A stretch of DNA of 64,000 bases from JABWBD01 sp040768665 (GCA_040768665.1 JAXGMN010000014.1:124001-188000); one strand, 5' to 3'. Positions 39,940 to 49,661 are shown, counted from the first letter of the stretch. Made by a program: numbers and translations. The notes: generated from the sequence alone by a model not told the origin.

Positions 39940-40500
39940 GGTCATCCCTCCCGTATCTTGTTGTTCGAGCATGATCTGCCGGGCACAAGAGTTTTCCAGC
40001 AGCAATCACTTAGAGCCTATCCCAAAACCTCGCGAGGAGAAGGGGACAGTCGCATTTTGCTACGAGGACTAGTGGGTATCCGTTCAGACAACCGTCGGCG
40101 GCAGCCTTCCAACAGGCCCGAGCTCGCTTAAACACGGTGGTTTTCGATCGGCTGCTCATGCCCCGCAGGAGCCGCAGTGCGACGGTTGCCTTCCGAAGTG
40201 CGACAGACTGCCATGCCCGGCAGGCGACTCGTATGGGAACTGTCGAGACCTTTCGTTTGTGCGGTCCGGCGGCGAGCCGCGGCAAATTGGGGCGATCTGG
40301 CGCCGGGTTTGCTGCCGATAACGACTGTCCTTGGATCAGTGAAAACGCCTCTCGGGCACCCATACGGCCTGTGGGTTTTGGGCGTCGTGGCGATCGGATT
40401 CATCGTTTTTGGGGATCTCGCGATTCATCACTGCCCACTATTGTCATTTCCAAGTGAGTTGATTCGAGCAGCAGCTCGTCATTGAAAAGGAGGATGTCCG
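39940..40500. other. Intergenic interval with half a family B element
   Basis: 560 bases. It holds the family B half copy at 40011-40060. A plus-strand ORF near 40177-40485 ends with a hydrophobic stretch (GLWVLGVVAIGFIVFGDLAI) but shows no ribosome site or family match, so it is not called. Confidence 0.4.
40011..40060 (-). repeat. Family B palindromic element, half copy
   Basis: tagagcctatcccaaaacct, then cgcgaggagaaggggacagt and cgcattttgc: on the minus strand this matches the right half of the complete copy at 46807-46906. It lies about 70 bases upstream of the isomerase-like start codon. Confidence 0.85.
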
Positions 40501-40677
40501 ATGACCGGAACACTGATCAGGTTGTGTGCCCCAGGTGCTCTGACGGCGGCGTTGATGTTGGGCGGGGGGAGCACGGCGGCCAACGCGCAATGGTATGGCT
40601 GGGGCTCTACGCCGTACTATTCTCCGTATGGATATTGTCGCCGATTGAGTTGGCGGCTACGCGGCCTGTTCGATTGA
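40501..40677 (+). CDS. Small secreted tyrosine-rich peptide (58 aa)
   Basis: 58 residues. A strong AAGGAGG lies about 7 bases before the ATG. The first 29 residues form a signal peptide (LTAALMLGGGSTAANA, cleavage before Q). The mature part is short and aromatic: QWYGWGSTPYYSPYGYC, then a basic end. No family is recognised. The signal peptide plus strong ribosome site support translation. The sequence after YGYC is less convincing, so a frame change that truncates a longer Tyr/Pro/Gly-rich protein is possible. It converges on the PPC protein gene. Confidence 0.6.
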   Translation: MTGTLIRLCAPGALTAALMLGGGSTAANAQWYGWGSTPYYSPYGYCRRLSWRLRGLFD

Positions 40678-40733
40678 GGTCGTTCGCCACAGCCGCAAGA
40701 CTTCCACGTAGAAAGCACCACAGAGCTTTCGGC

Positions 40734-43022
40734 CTACTTGCGCGGCGCTTTGCCGACAATCTCGAACGGCACGGCTGGAATCAGGCCGTAGCTGGAACGG
40801 ACCGGTTCCGGCGAAGGCTTTTCCTTGGTAGCGGCGGGTTTGGTTTCCCGGTACGCCGTGAAGAGCAGATTGCCGCGCATTCCCGACTTGACCTTTTCCG
40901 GGTCGACCGCAAGGATCGCAACCAGCCCCCGCCCTTCAGGCACCACTTTTTCCACCGTAATACCGTCGGGCGGCTCGACCAGTTCGACGCCAAGCTCCGC
41001 GGGGGCAGCGGTCTTGTCGGCAAGCAGCATCGGCACCGTGTTCTTCTCGCCCAACTTGAGCTTGAGGATCCCCTTGGGAAACGCGACAGGAGACTTCCCG
41101 GCCGCCCTCCCGCTGACCACCACGGTCCAGTTCTCGGCCGTGACGAGCTGATACCAAATAAACGCCTGCATCATGTTCTCTGCAGGCACCACGGGGCGGG
41201 TCATGCGGAGCTTCTGCCCGCGGCTACCCATCGCCTGGCCGTCCATCTCCAGGTGGATCGGCTCCAAGTCGACGTTCTCCGGGACTTTGAGCGTCAGCGC
41301 CAGCTTGTCGACGCCGCCGGGGATCACGGCCCCAGCGAGTTCGAATCCAGACGGCGGCTCCACGAGCGAGAGCTGGATGTCGTCGTTGAAATCGTCTCTC
41401 CGCAGGGCATAGACCGTAATCGGCACGACCTGTCCGGGCCGGGCCATGATCGTCGAGGGGACCACTCGCAGATCGAAGTCGGGCCGGGGCGGCCTCACGT
41501 AGAGCCGGTAGATGAAATCGCGGCCGCCTTTGCGCTGAGCTTCGGTGAGGTGCAAGTAGTATGTGCCCGACCCCGGCAGCGTCGCTTCCAGGCGGGAGTC
41601 GGCGTGATGGGTGATCAGAGGATAGGCCTTGTCGACATTGTCGTCGTTGAAACCGACCTCCTTGCCGTCGGCGTCGGTGATGGTGAGCGCGGAATCGACG
41701 GGCGAGCCACCGCGGCGGGCGTAGACCTCGGCCACGACCTTTCCGTAGCCGCTGAAACGGAAGACGTCGCGATCGTCCCGCTTGTCGATCCGCCCGTTGA
41801 CGATCACCGGTAGCGTGATCTCCTGAGCCGAATCCAGGTTGTCGTTCGGCTCCGCGTCGAGCACCTCGTTGATCATATCGATGCGCAAGGGGAAGTCGAC
41901 CGCGAGGTCCTGCTTCTGGGGAATCGAGTACCAGCGGACGGGCCGGTTCCGATCGACAATGGCGCGGACGTTCAGATCCTTCGAGGCGAGATTCCAGCCT
42001 TGAAGCTCGACGGAAACCTCCGTTCCGGCGCGGCCGCCGAGGGGGAAAATGCCGGTGACAAAGGGCAGTTCGCCGATTGTCAGGCGGTAGACGAAATCTT
42101 CGCGTCCGCGATAGATCGAATCGCGAACCTCGACGACGTATTCGCCGTCTTTGGGTACTTCGTAGTAGATCACCGGGTCCTGCCGGTAATAGAACGCACC
42201 GGCATACGCCACTTCGTTGCCGTCGGCGTCGTAAAGCGCCAGCACGCCCTGAAACCAGCCGGGCACCGCGTCGGCGAGGTACGGCATCACGTCGCGAATG
42301 GCCGCGTCGATGACCAGCCGCATCCCCTTGCGCGCGGTGAAGGAGAAGCGGTCGACGTCGCCCGGATAGATCTGCCCGTTGACCACGACCGGGATCGTGG
42401 AACCGACCACCGGATCGGGGTTCAATTCGTTCGGTTCGGTCTCACGGCATTCCGGCCACCGGCTGACGTGGAACCAGATCGGGTTCGACATTGCATCCGG
42501 AGTGATCACTCGCACCTCGCGTTTGCCCGGCTCGGCACCGGGGTCGATCGTGAATTTCACCGTGAGCTCTTCGGCGATCTGGTCGTTCGGTTGGCGCTTG
42601 GGGTCGGCGTCGCGTTTCCGGTAGATCTCCATTTCCTTGAGATCATTTTCCGTAATGGCCGCCTCCTTGTAGACCATCTCGTCAGTGATCGGTTCGGTCT
42701 TGCCTTTCTTCGCCGCCTCTTCCTCCATTCTCTCTCGCGTGAAGCGGATCTTCAGGCTCATCCCCACATACTGCCCTTGCGTAAGCGGGCGGTACCACTT
42801 GACCACTTCCGCTTTCACGCCGCCGCCGGATACGTATACCGCGTTGACATCTTTGGTGTACTGGCCGCCGATGACCGCCTCGAAGTAATTGCCCTGCTGG
42901 CCGCCGGCCGGATAGCAGTAACCGATGTGCGGATCCTGCGGTGCTCTCTGGGCATGAAGCAAGGGGGTGGCGGACAGGAAAACTGCAAGACCTACAGTTG
43001 CTTGCCATGGGAACCGCTTCAT
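40734..43022 (-). CDS. Exported PPC-domain protein of the DUF1501/DUF1549 gene set
   Basis: 762 residues from the ATG at 43022 (AAGGAG 8 bases upstream). A signal peptide ends at LHAQ. Two pre-peptidase C-terminal (PPC) beta-sandwich domains are readable: EPNELNPDPVVGSTIPVVVNG with DVDRFSFTARKG, and EPNDNLDSAQEITLPVIVNG with DRDVFRFSGYGK. A coiled, charged insert (TRERMEEEAAKKGKTEP) precedes them. No enzymatic motif is seen. In planctomycetes such proteins accompany DUF1501 and DUF1549 genes, as here, in the order DUF1549, DUF1501, PPC on one strand with gaps of 80 and 135 bases. The role is unknown; an extracytoplasmic structural or binding role is likely. Confidence 0.85.
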   Translation of the reverse strand: MKRFPWQATVGLAVFLSATPLLHAQRAPQDPHIGYCYPAGGQQGNYFEAVIGGQYTKDVNAVYVSGGGVKAEVVKWYRPLTQGQYVGMSLKIRFTRERMEEEAAKKGKTEPITDEMVYKEAAITENDLKEMEIYRKRDADPKRQPNDQIAEELTVKFTIDPGAEPGKREVRVITPDAMSNPIWFHVSRWPECRETEPNELNPDPVVGSTIPVVVNGQIYPGDVDRFSFTARKGMRLVIDAAIRDVMPYLADAVPGWFQGVLALYDADGNEVAYAGAFYYRQDPVIYYEVPKDGEYVVEVRDSIYRGREDFVYRLTIGELPFVTGIFPLGGRAGTEVSVELQGWNLASKDLNVRAIVDRNRPVRWYSIPQKQDLAVDFPLRIDMINEVLDAEPNDNLDSAQEITLPVIVNGRIDKRDDRDVFRFSGYGKVVAEVYARRGGSPVDSALTITDADGKEVGFNDDNVDKAYPLITHHADSRLEATLPGSGTYYLHLTEAQRKGGRDFIYRLYVRPPRPDFDLRVVPSTIMARPGQVVPITVYALRRDDFNDDIQLSLVEPPSGFELAGAVIPGGVDKLALTLKVPENVDLEPIHLEMDGQAMGSRGQKLRMTRPVVPAENMMQAFIWYQLVTAENWTVVVSGRAAGKSPVAFPKGILKLKLGEKNTVPMLLADKTAAPAELGVELVEPPDGITVEKVVPEGRGLVAILAVDPEKVKSGMRGNLLFTAYRETKPAATKEKPSPEPVRSSYGLIPAVPFEIVGKAPRK

Positions 43023-43157
43023 GGTGCACTCCTTGTTGGAATCAAAGAATGAAGTGCAGACAAACCTCCGGCCAGGGGGCACCGCTCGTACCCTGGCCGG
43101 GGAAAGCTTGACTGCGGTAGAACAGGCTGCGCATCGCCGGCATGCGACAGCAGCGAA

Positions 43158-44552
43158 CTAAATAAGCTCCTTGACGCGTCCGCCCGACTTGACGTCTTCA
43201 TCGGGACCCGGCGTGGCCCGGATCACCTCGCCCATCGGGTGAGGCAGATTGCCGTCCGGATCGATCCCGAGCAGTTCGTACATCGTCCCGATCAGATCCC
43301 ACGGGTACACGGGCCGATCCTTGACTTGCTCGCCCTTGGCATCGGACGAGCCGAGCACCTGCCCACCTTTGAATCCGCCGCCCGCGACCACGTGTGAGAA
43401 AACCGGCCCGTAGTGGTGGCGCCCGCCGTTCCAGGGTGAACTCCAGTCGACCTTGGGTGTGCGGCCGAACTCGCCTCCGATCCATACGATCGTGCTGTCG
43501 AGAAGCCCGCGGTCGGCCAGGTCCGAGATCAGGCTGGCGACGCCGTTGTCGAAGTTCGGCAGAAGGCGACGCATTGAGGGAAAATGATCCTTATGCGTAT
43601 CCCAGACGAACTGATTGATCGTGACGTATTTCACACCCTGCTCGATCAGCCGGCGGGCCACCAAACACGACTGCCCGAAAGTATTGCGGCCATACCGCTG
43701 CCTTAGTTCATCCTTTTCCTGGTTCACGTCGAAGACCTTGCCCGCATCGCCGAGAATCAAGTCGTACGCCTGCTCCTTGGCGCTCTTGGCCGCCTCGAGC
43801 TCCTCGCTGCCCTTGCCGAAATGGCCCAGGGTGTCGAGCTTGGTGAGCATCTCTCGGCGCTGCTGCTGCTGCTCGTCCGACATGCTCGGATCCACGATTC
43901 CTTCCACGGCGAACTTGAACGCGTTGGGGTCGCCGCCGGTGGCGAACGGCTTGTACCGAATTCCGAGGAAACCGGCCTCGGAGAACCGGCCCTGGGGCTG
44001 GGTGAGCACGATATACGGTGGAATCAGGCCCTGCTTTCCTTCTTCGAACCCTTTGAAAGCGGTAACCACAGCGCCCACCGCCGGGTAGGCGTGCCGGCTG
44101 CCAGGCATACGACCGGTCTGGACCATGTACGCAGCGGTCTCGTGCCCGTTCACTCCGTGCGTCATGCTGCGGATGATCGAATACTTGTCGGCCACCTTGG
44201 CCATCTCGGGAAGCGATTCACCGACGCGTATCCCCTTGACATTGGTTTCAAGCGTCTTAGCCAACGGGCCGGTATAGTCGCTCCCGGCATCCGGTTTGGG
44301 ATCAAACGTATCGGTGTGGGTCGGGCCGCCGGAGAGCCAAATCTGGATCACGGCCTTGGCCTTCGCCGGTTTGGCGGCAGCCGCACCTGCCGCCGCTTTG
44401 GCCGCAGGATCGGCCGGCGTGGAAGGGGCTCCGAAGCACAACCGCTCCGCCAGCATAACGCTTGCCGCCCCGATCACACCGCATTGCATCGCCTCGCGGC
44501 GCGAATACCGGGTGCCGCTCGACTCGGGATAGTACGGACGTTTCGCACACAT
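43158..44552 (-). CDS. DUF1501 family protein (Tat-exported, sulfatase-like fold)
   Basis: 464 residues from the ATG at 44552, which has AGGAGAGG upstream. An N-terminal twin-arginine-like signal (YSRREAMQCGVIGAASVML) precedes AVIQIWLSGGPTHTDTFDPKP, the diagnostic DUF1501 opening with candidate metal ligands. VTINQFVWDTHKDHF and IVWIGGEFGRTPKV follow, also hallmarks. The fold is related to alkaline phosphatase/sulfatase enzymes, but no activity has been firmly shown for most members. It is co-encoded with DUF1549/DUF1553 and PPC genes. Confidence 0.93.
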   Translation of the reverse strand: MCAKRPYYPESSGTRYSRREAMQCGVIGAASVMLAERLCFGAPSTPADPAAKAAAGAAAAKPAKAKAVIQIWLSGGPTHTDTFDPKPDAGSDYTGPLAKTLETNVKGIRVGESLPEMAKVADKYSIIRSMTHGVNGHETAAYMVQTGRMPGSRHAYPAVGAVVTAFKGFEEGKQGLIPPYIVLTQPQGRFSEAGFLGIRYKPFATGGDPNAFKFAVEGIVDPSMSDEQQQQRREMLTKLDTLGHFGKGSEELEAAKSAKEQAYDLILGDAGKVFDVNQEKDELRQRYGRNTFGQSCLVARRLIEQGVKYVTINQFVWDTHKDHFPSMRRLLPNFDNGVASLISDLADRGLLDSTIVWIGGEFGRTPKVDWSSPWNGGRHHYGPVFSHVVAGGGFKGGQVLGSSDAKGEQVKDRPVYPWDLIGTMYELLGIDPDGNLPHPMGEVIRATPGPDEDVKSGGRVKELI

Positions 44553-44632
44553 GATTACCTCTCCTGTCTCGAGCGGCTCGTGCTCCGCCAACCGAGCCGC
44601 TCCTGTTAACGCTTGAAAAGAAACGCTTCGCT

Positions 44633-46663
44633 TCAATGCCTAAAAAGGAACTCCTCGCTATTGATCAACGCCCACGCCACATTCTGCGCTCCCCAGCGGG
44701 AATTGCACTGGTTGTATACTTCGTTCCACTCTTCGTCGGTCGGCAGACGCGAGAGGATCGCCAGATAGAGGGTATCCGCCGTCTGACGCCCCATCGTCGA
44801 CTCGAAGATCTCCAGGAGCTTGGGCCCCTTGGTAATCTTGTCGCGGATGTGCGTGGAATTCAGCAGGTGCAATCTCTGGTTGGCTGTGATGCGGTTGTTG
44901 CGTTCCGACTCCAAACCCGAATCGCGCGACGGACGCCCGAACATCTCCAGGAACGCACTGGTGATACTGCCGTCGGGCAGACACTGCGTCCGGTGAATCT
45001 CGGGAACGAAGGTATACGGTTCAGGAATAATGCTGGAATAACTTTCCGTGGTGCCCGTGATCTGACAGATCGCGTCGATGAGCACCTCGGCGTCGAGCCT
45101 TCGCATCGGATAGAATGCGAAGTGGTCCGCGCTGGCCGGGTTATCGCTCTGGGGGATAAACGAAAGCTGATACGTCTTGGAATTAAGAATCAATCGAAAA
45201 ACGTGCTTGAGATCGTAGTTCGCATTGACCAGCTCGTCAGCCAGATAGTTCAACAGCTCCGGATTCTGGGCTGGATTGTCGGGCCGGACGTCGTCCGGTT
45301 CGTGGACGATTCCGCGCCCCAGGAGCCAGTACCACTGGCGGTTGACGATCTGCCGCGTGAACCACGGATTGTCCGGGCGGATCAACCAGTCGGCGAAGAC
45401 CTCCCGCGGATCTTTGCCCGGCGGAAGAGTCCCGGGGGTGCCATCCGGAAACACGGGCTTCGGTGGCGGCGTGCCGTCGGCCGCCGCCTTCGCCTTCCTC
45501 GGATCCCAGACGACGATCTCTTCTTTCCACTCGTTCGACGGCTTATATCCGACTTGCGAAAAGAAGGCCGCCATGCCGTCCAGCCGCTCCTTGGGCCAAT
45601 TCTCGGCCCGCTCGCCCAGGAACACCAGGGCCACCGACTTGGCGAGGCCCGGCGGCGTCTTGCTCTCCACCGCTCGGAAAAAGTTGACCTGAGCGGTTCG
45701 GAAATTGCTGCCGCAAGAGGTGAGCAACTCCCTCGCGAACTGGTCGTACGGCATGTTGTCCCGCAACGAAGCCCGGACCCACCGGTCGTACGCCTGCGCG
45801 GCATTGGGCCACAGGTTGATCGGAAACTCCGATTTCACCCGCAGTGTGTCGCACCAGTGCAACGCCCAGTAGTCGGCATATTCCGGGCGCTCCAGGAGGT
45901 AATCGATCAGCGCCGAACGTTTCTTGGGATTCTTGTCCTCCAGGAACCCGCTCGCTTCCGCCGCGGTGGGCAGCGTGCCGATCACGTCCAGATAAGCTCG
46001 CCGGACGAAGACGGAATCGGAGCACAACTTCGCCGGCTTCATGTTCAACTGCTTGAGCTTGGCGAAGACCAACTGGTCGATCTTCGTCTCCGGAACGACT
46101 TCGCCCGGGATCTCGAAGGGGTTCTGCTCGCGCCGCATCTGGACGAGATCTTCGAACGTAGGCCCCGTGTCCTCCTCCGCAGCCGCCCTCTTCTCGCCAC
46201 GGAGCCGAACGGTGAAGATCTTCTCATCGCTCGGCGCGTTTCGCCCGGCTGCAGTGACTTTGGCAATCACCTGATACGTGCCCGGCTCGTCCGATCCCCG
46301 CGGGGTCCAAGTGAGAACGCCCGTCCGCTTGTCGAACGTGGCGCCCGGAGGGGCGCCGCTGAGCTCGTAGGAAAGCTGCTGCGGCGAGTATCCCTTTACA
46401 CTCACTGGAATCTGGATCTTGAGCTTGTCACCCGGCGAGACTTCTTGGTCCGCAATCGATAGGATCGTCACTTCGCCAGCAGAGCCCTGCGAGACGATCC
46501 ACCACCCGGCCCCTCCCAGGGCAGCCAGAACCGCCAGCCCCGCGACGACGGGCAAGAGGCTTCCCAAGATCGACTTTTTCCGCTTCAGCCGGGCGAACCT
46601 TACGGGCGTTTCGTCCAACTCGAGTGGAATAGCGTCATTTGTGGTTTCTTCGACACGAACCAT
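44633..46663 (-). CDS. DUF1549/DUF1553 protein with membrane anchor and Ig-like domain
   Basis: 676 residues from the ATG at 46663 (GGGGAG upstream). Residues about 35-60 form a membrane helix (LLPVVAGLAVLAALGGAGWWI) instead of a cleavable signal. A putative-Ig/cadherin-like domain follows (VKGYSPQQLSYELSGAPPG; GVLTWTPRGSDEPGTYQV). DUF1549 comes next (SDSVFVRRAYLDVIGTLPTAAE; YADYWALHWCDTLRVKS) and then DUF1553 (NPWFTRQIVNRQWYWLLGRGIV; SERNNRITANQRLHLLNS). The usual cytochrome c-type N-terminal domain seen in many family members is missing. It heads the DUF1549-DUF1501-PPC run. Function unknown. Confidence 0.9.
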   Translation of the reverse strand: MVRVEETTNDAIPLELDETPVRFARLKRKKSILGSLLPVVAGLAVLAALGGAGWWIVSQGSAGEVTILSIADQEVSPGDKLKIQIPVSVKGYSPQQLSYELSGAPPGATFDKRTGVLTWTPRGSDEPGTYQVIAKVTAAGRNAPSDEKIFTVRLRGEKRAAAEEDTGPTFEDLVQMRREQNPFEIPGEVVPETKIDQLVFAKLKQLNMKPAKLCSDSVFVRRAYLDVIGTLPTAAEASGFLEDKNPKKRSALIDYLLERPEYADYWALHWCDTLRVKSEFPINLWPNAAQAYDRWVRASLRDNMPYDQFARELLTSCGSNFRTAQVNFFRAVESKTPPGLAKSVALVFLGERAENWPKERLDGMAAFFSQVGYKPSNEWKEEIVVWDPRKAKAAADGTPPPKPVFPDGTPGTLPPGKDPREVFADWLIRPDNPWFTRQIVNRQWYWLLGRGIVHEPDDVRPDNPAQNPELLNYLADELVNANYDLKHVFRLILNSKTYQLSFIPQSDNPASADHFAFYPMRRLDAEVLIDAICQITGTTESYSSIIPEPYTFVPEIHRTQCLPDGSITSAFLEMFGRPSRDSGLESERNNRITANQRLHLLNSTHIRDKITKGPKLLEIFESTMGRQTADTLYLAILSRLPTDEEWNEVYNQCNSRWGAQNVAWALINSEEFLFRH

Positions 46664-46806
46664 TCCGACTCCCCTCTGCGACCGCAGTGCGATGACAAGG
46701 CTCCGCGCTGGCAAGTATTCTATCAGGAAACCGGCCCACATGTCCAGCAAGCTACTTGATCGGCACCCCCTACTCGGACTGGCCGATAGCGCCAGAAATT
46801 GCGCTT

Positions 46807-46906
46807 AGAACCTATCCCAAAACCGTCGGGACTGGCTCATTTTGTGGAGTCTTCGGAGCAAAATGTGCCTGTCCCCTTCTCCTCCGAGGTTCTGGGATAG
46901 GCTCTT
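46807..46906. repeat. Family B palindromic element, complete copy
   Basis: About 100 bp. The outer arms are agaacctatcccaaaacc and its complement ggttctgggataggctct. The inner core is gggactggctcattttgtgg / gcaaaatgtgcctgtcccc, with a short loop gagtcttcg. The stop codon of the oligogalacturonate-lyase-like gene lies on the right edge of the element. Confidence 0.9.
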
Positions 46907-48173
46907 AGTCGACAATACCGCGGATGTCCAGCAGGTGAAGTTGCCGGCCCTCATTTCCATGCGGCGCGTCGATGCATACGAGCCGACCGTCGCGGCTGAG
47001 ACGGGGGTGCGTGTCCACTCGCCACTCTCCGCTGTAGGCTTTGGGCAGCGGAAAATGCCCCAGGTCGACGCGGCGCCCCGTCTTGACGTGATACAGGTGC
47101 GGCGTCTGCATCCGTTCCTCACCGCGCGGATAGGTGTCGTTCAGGATCCACTCGTTAAGCGGCAGGTAGCTCACGTGGCCGCCGCCGTCGAGCACGCCCC
47201 ACCCCACCACTTCGGGGACGACGCCCTGTTTGTCCTCGAACAGGAAATTACCCCAACTCGTGTGTCCCAGCCAGTTCTTCGACTGGACAAGGATGTGGGC
47301 GGGGTCGCGCCATATAAAGTGCGACGCGTACCCGTTGGGCACAACGATGCGCAGATCGCCGCCGTCGGGCCGGGCCGTGATCATCCGGGTCAGCCGGCTG
47401 CCGTTGGGGTAACGCCAACGGTGCAGGGCGATGAATCGCGAGCCGTCGGGGTTGAAAAGCAAGTGGTTGAAGTAGTGTTTGATGCCGGGCTCTTCGTTAG
47501 GAATCGTGCCCAGACGGGCGATATCGGCCAGCGAGATGATGAGCCTCGACTCGCCGGTCTCCATGTCGATGCGAAACACGCCGGAGTCGTCGGGCGCCAG
47601 GTCGTCGGCATGAGGATCCTCCAATCCGGCGTAGCCGTAACCGGGACGCACGTCGTGAATCCGCCGGAAATCGGGCGCCACGGCCGTTTTTCCATCGGGA
47701 CTGACCGAGTAAATCGGGTGCGGGATGGTGCGGCCTTGCTTCGTCCGGACATCGAGAATGCGACAGACGAACCGGTCGCCCTCCCGGTCGTTCCACAGAA
47801 TCTCGGACCGCGAGCCGGGCATCCACTGGAGCATGCAGCCCTGCTGCCAGTTCCAGGCAACGCTGCGGCCCAACTCGGTCCAGCGATCGCCGGCCTCCAA
47901 ATCGACCATGCCAATCTTGATGACGTCGTCGGGTTCGGGCGTTCGGTGCTCGAAATCGACCTCCATCGCCAGCACGTACCGGTCGGTCGGATCGAACTGG
48001 AGTTTGTCGTAATAGCTAAACCAATGATGCTTGGGCCCGTGCGTGATTTGGCGGACCGGCACCAAGGCAATTGTTTCCGCCGCCCGTACGACTCCGGACG
48101 TCCCGGTACGCAGGGCTGCACCGGCGGCTGCAAGGGCGGCACTCTTGAGGAAATGGCGGCGAGTCGTTTTCAT
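46905..48173 (-). CDS. Tat-exported oligogalacturonate-lyase-like beta-propeller (PL22-like)
   Basis: 422 residues. TRRHFLKSAALAAAGAAL is a twin-arginine signal, and AGGAGG stands before the ATG. The body is a propeller with TolB-like blades (SVSPDGKTAVAPDF; LLFNPDGSRFIALHRWR; THPRLSRDGRLVCIDAPHG). HHWFSYYDKLQFDPTDRYVL near the start resembles oligogalacturonate lyases of family PL22, which cut unsaturated pectin fragments. The catalytic histidine and metal ligands could not be verified by eye, so the activity is uncertain. The C-terminus ends at a repeat element that supplies the stop codon. Confidence 0.75.
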   Translation of the reverse strand: MKTTRRHFLKSAALAAAGAALRTGTSGVVRAAETIALVPVRQITHGPKHHWFSYYDKLQFDPTDRYVLAMEVDFEHRTPEPDDVIKIGMVDLEAGDRWTELGRSVAWNWQQGCMLQWMPGSRSEILWNDREGDRFVCRILDVRTKQGRTIPHPIYSVSPDGKTAVAPDFRRIHDVRPGYGYAGLEDPHADDLAPDDSGVFRIDMETGESRLIISLADIARLGTIPNEEPGIKHYFNHLLFNPDGSRFIALHRWRYPNGSRLTRMITARPDGGDLRIVVPNGYASHFIWRDPAHILVQSKNWLGHTSWGNFLFEDKQGVVPEVVGWGVLDGGGHVSYLPLNEWILNDTYPRGEERMQTPHLYHVKTGRRVDLGHFPLPKAYSGEWRVDTHPRLSRDGRLVCIDAPHGNEGRQLHLLDIRGIVD

Positions 48174-48512
48174 CCGGCGAGTTCCTCCTGAAGATGGTCA
48201 AAAGGGCAGAGAAAGCGGGTGATGCATCTTCTCGCTGCGCGAGACGTGGAGCCTGGCTCAAGTAGACATCCGCGTGTGGAGCCGCTTGAGGCACAGGATT
48301 GATTATGACAGCCGGTGGTCAGTCGTTCAAATCCCATCTGCAACTGGGGCCGCTTCGGCAGGTAACCGTTCATGAGGCGGCCGGGGAATGGTCCATGTTT
48401 CGGCCCCCTCGACGCATTTTGGCTCCCCGGAAGTGACCGATCAATTCGTTGACGACTTCCGGCCGGTGCCGTCCAGATTGTTCGTTTACCCGAAGGGTCG
48501 ATTCAGGCGTGG
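48174..48512. other. Intergenic interval with a partial family A element
   Basis: 339 bases between the PL22-like start and the acyltransferase stop. Besides the partial element at 48362-48420, nothing recognisable. Confidence 0.4.
48362..48420. repeat. Family A palindromic element, left half only
   Basis: gtaaccgttcatgaggcgg, then ccggggaatggtccatgttt and cggccccctcgacgcatttt: the left arm and half the core of the copy at 15403, with several mismatches. The right half is absent. Confidence 0.75.
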
Positions 48513-49661
48513 CTAAAGCCGCAGGTAAATTCCTTTTTTCTCCATGAACCGGAGGCTCAGGTAGCAGACTGCCAGGAAGCCCGCCAACGCCGTCAGAGCC
48601 ACGGCCCAAGCGGCATCGTGTGCGAGAAGCGGTTTCATGGCCTGATCGACCACCATATGGATCACGTATCCCGCCAGGGCGTTTACGCCTAGTGTGCGAA
48701 GCACAGCGAATTGAAAACCACGGATGTCGCAAGCCCAGACGAACACGGCGTACAGGGCCAGCGAAAGCCCGGAACCGAAGATGAGATAGGGGACCGTGCC
48801 CGCTTGCTGATTCATCGTCCAGTAATTGACCGCTCGGGTGGGAGGCACCAGCGGCGGTTCCAGGAGCACTTCACGAAGGCCGCCGCCCGAGTACGAGTTC
48901 GGCGGCGTCACCCGATTCAAGCAGGACAACGCATAGCCGGCGATCATCAGCGCCAGACCCCATGCAGCCAGTTTCTGCACCGCGGCCCCTGCCGATCCAG
49001 CCGCAACGGCGTCGTAGGCCAACGACCCGGCCAGCATGGGAATCGACCAGGTGAGAAAGCCCAGCGGGCCGCCGTCGATTCCCGGTGCGGTCATAACCCA
49101 CTGGTAATAAAAGGCGTGCGATAAGACCACCTGGATTGCCGCGGATCCGCCCGCAAACGCTACGCGAGCGAGCGGACCGGCGCCGATGACCGGCAGGATC
49201 CAAAGGACCGTCACGCCGATGTGCACCAAGGCCTGGAACACGTCGGTTCGCAAGCCTCGAACCACCAGCGACGGCCAACTCGACGAGGGAGGGTTCATCC
49301 ACGCCTCCAGCGCCGCGCCCGACAGGTAGAGAAGCGCCCCCAGACCGATCAGTCCCAGGCTTCGCCGGATGAACCGCTCGTAGAGGCCGGGCCGGTCCAT
49401 CCGTCTTGCGCGCCGCAGGAAGGTAAGGCGGTAGGCCAGTCCGACCGCGAAGAAGAACTGCGGCATGATCGTATCGGCATAGCTGCAATAGGTGTTGTGG
49501 TGCTTGAGAGCCGCCGGGACGACCGCGAAAAACCCCACGAAGTTCACAACAAACATTCCCAGCACGGTATACCCGCGAAACTGGTCGAGCGAGACGATTC
49601 GCTCGGAGAGCGGAACGCGCGGGGTTGACGACGCTCGCGGCTCGTGCATGGTTTGGTTCAT
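48513..49661 (-). CDS. Polytopic membrane acyltransferase, HGSNAT/DUF5009-like
   Basis: 382 residues with about ten membrane helices. The N-terminal SERIVSLDQFRGYTVLGMFVVN is the hallmark of the heparan-alpha-glucosaminide N-acetyltransferase-like family, which moves acetyl groups across a membrane to an external sugar amine. DTIMPQFFFAVGLAYRLTF and GVNALAGYVIHMVV are further conserved stretches. The catalytic histidine of the human enzyme is not clearly placed, so the acceptor is unknown. No convincing ribosome site precedes the ATG at 49661; a second ATG lies four codons on. Confidence 0.82.
   Translation of the reverse strand: MNQTMHEPRASSTPRVPLSERIVSLDQFRGYTVLGMFVVNFVGFFAVVPAALKHHNTYCSYADTIMPQFFFAVGLAYRLTFLRRARRMDRPGLYERFIRRSLGLIGLGALLYLSGAALEAWMNPPSSSWPSLVVRGLRTDVFQALVHIGVTVLWILPVIGAGPLARVAFAGGSAAIQVVLSHAFYYQWVMTAPGIDGGPLGFLTWSIPMLAGSLAYDAVAAGSAGAAVQKLAAWGLALMIAGYALSCLNRVTPPNSYSGGGLREVLLEPPLVPPTRAVNYWTMNQQAGTVPYLIFGSGLSLALYAVFVWACDIRGFQFAVLRTLGVNALAGYVIHMVVDQAMKPLLAHDAAWAVALTALAGFLAVCYLSLRFMEKKGIYLRL

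Noticed and set aside
40137..40485. Plus-strand ORFs between the isomerase-like gene and the small peptide
   Set aside because: No ribosome site; one has a hydrophobic tail, but the rest is Arg/Ala-rich noise.
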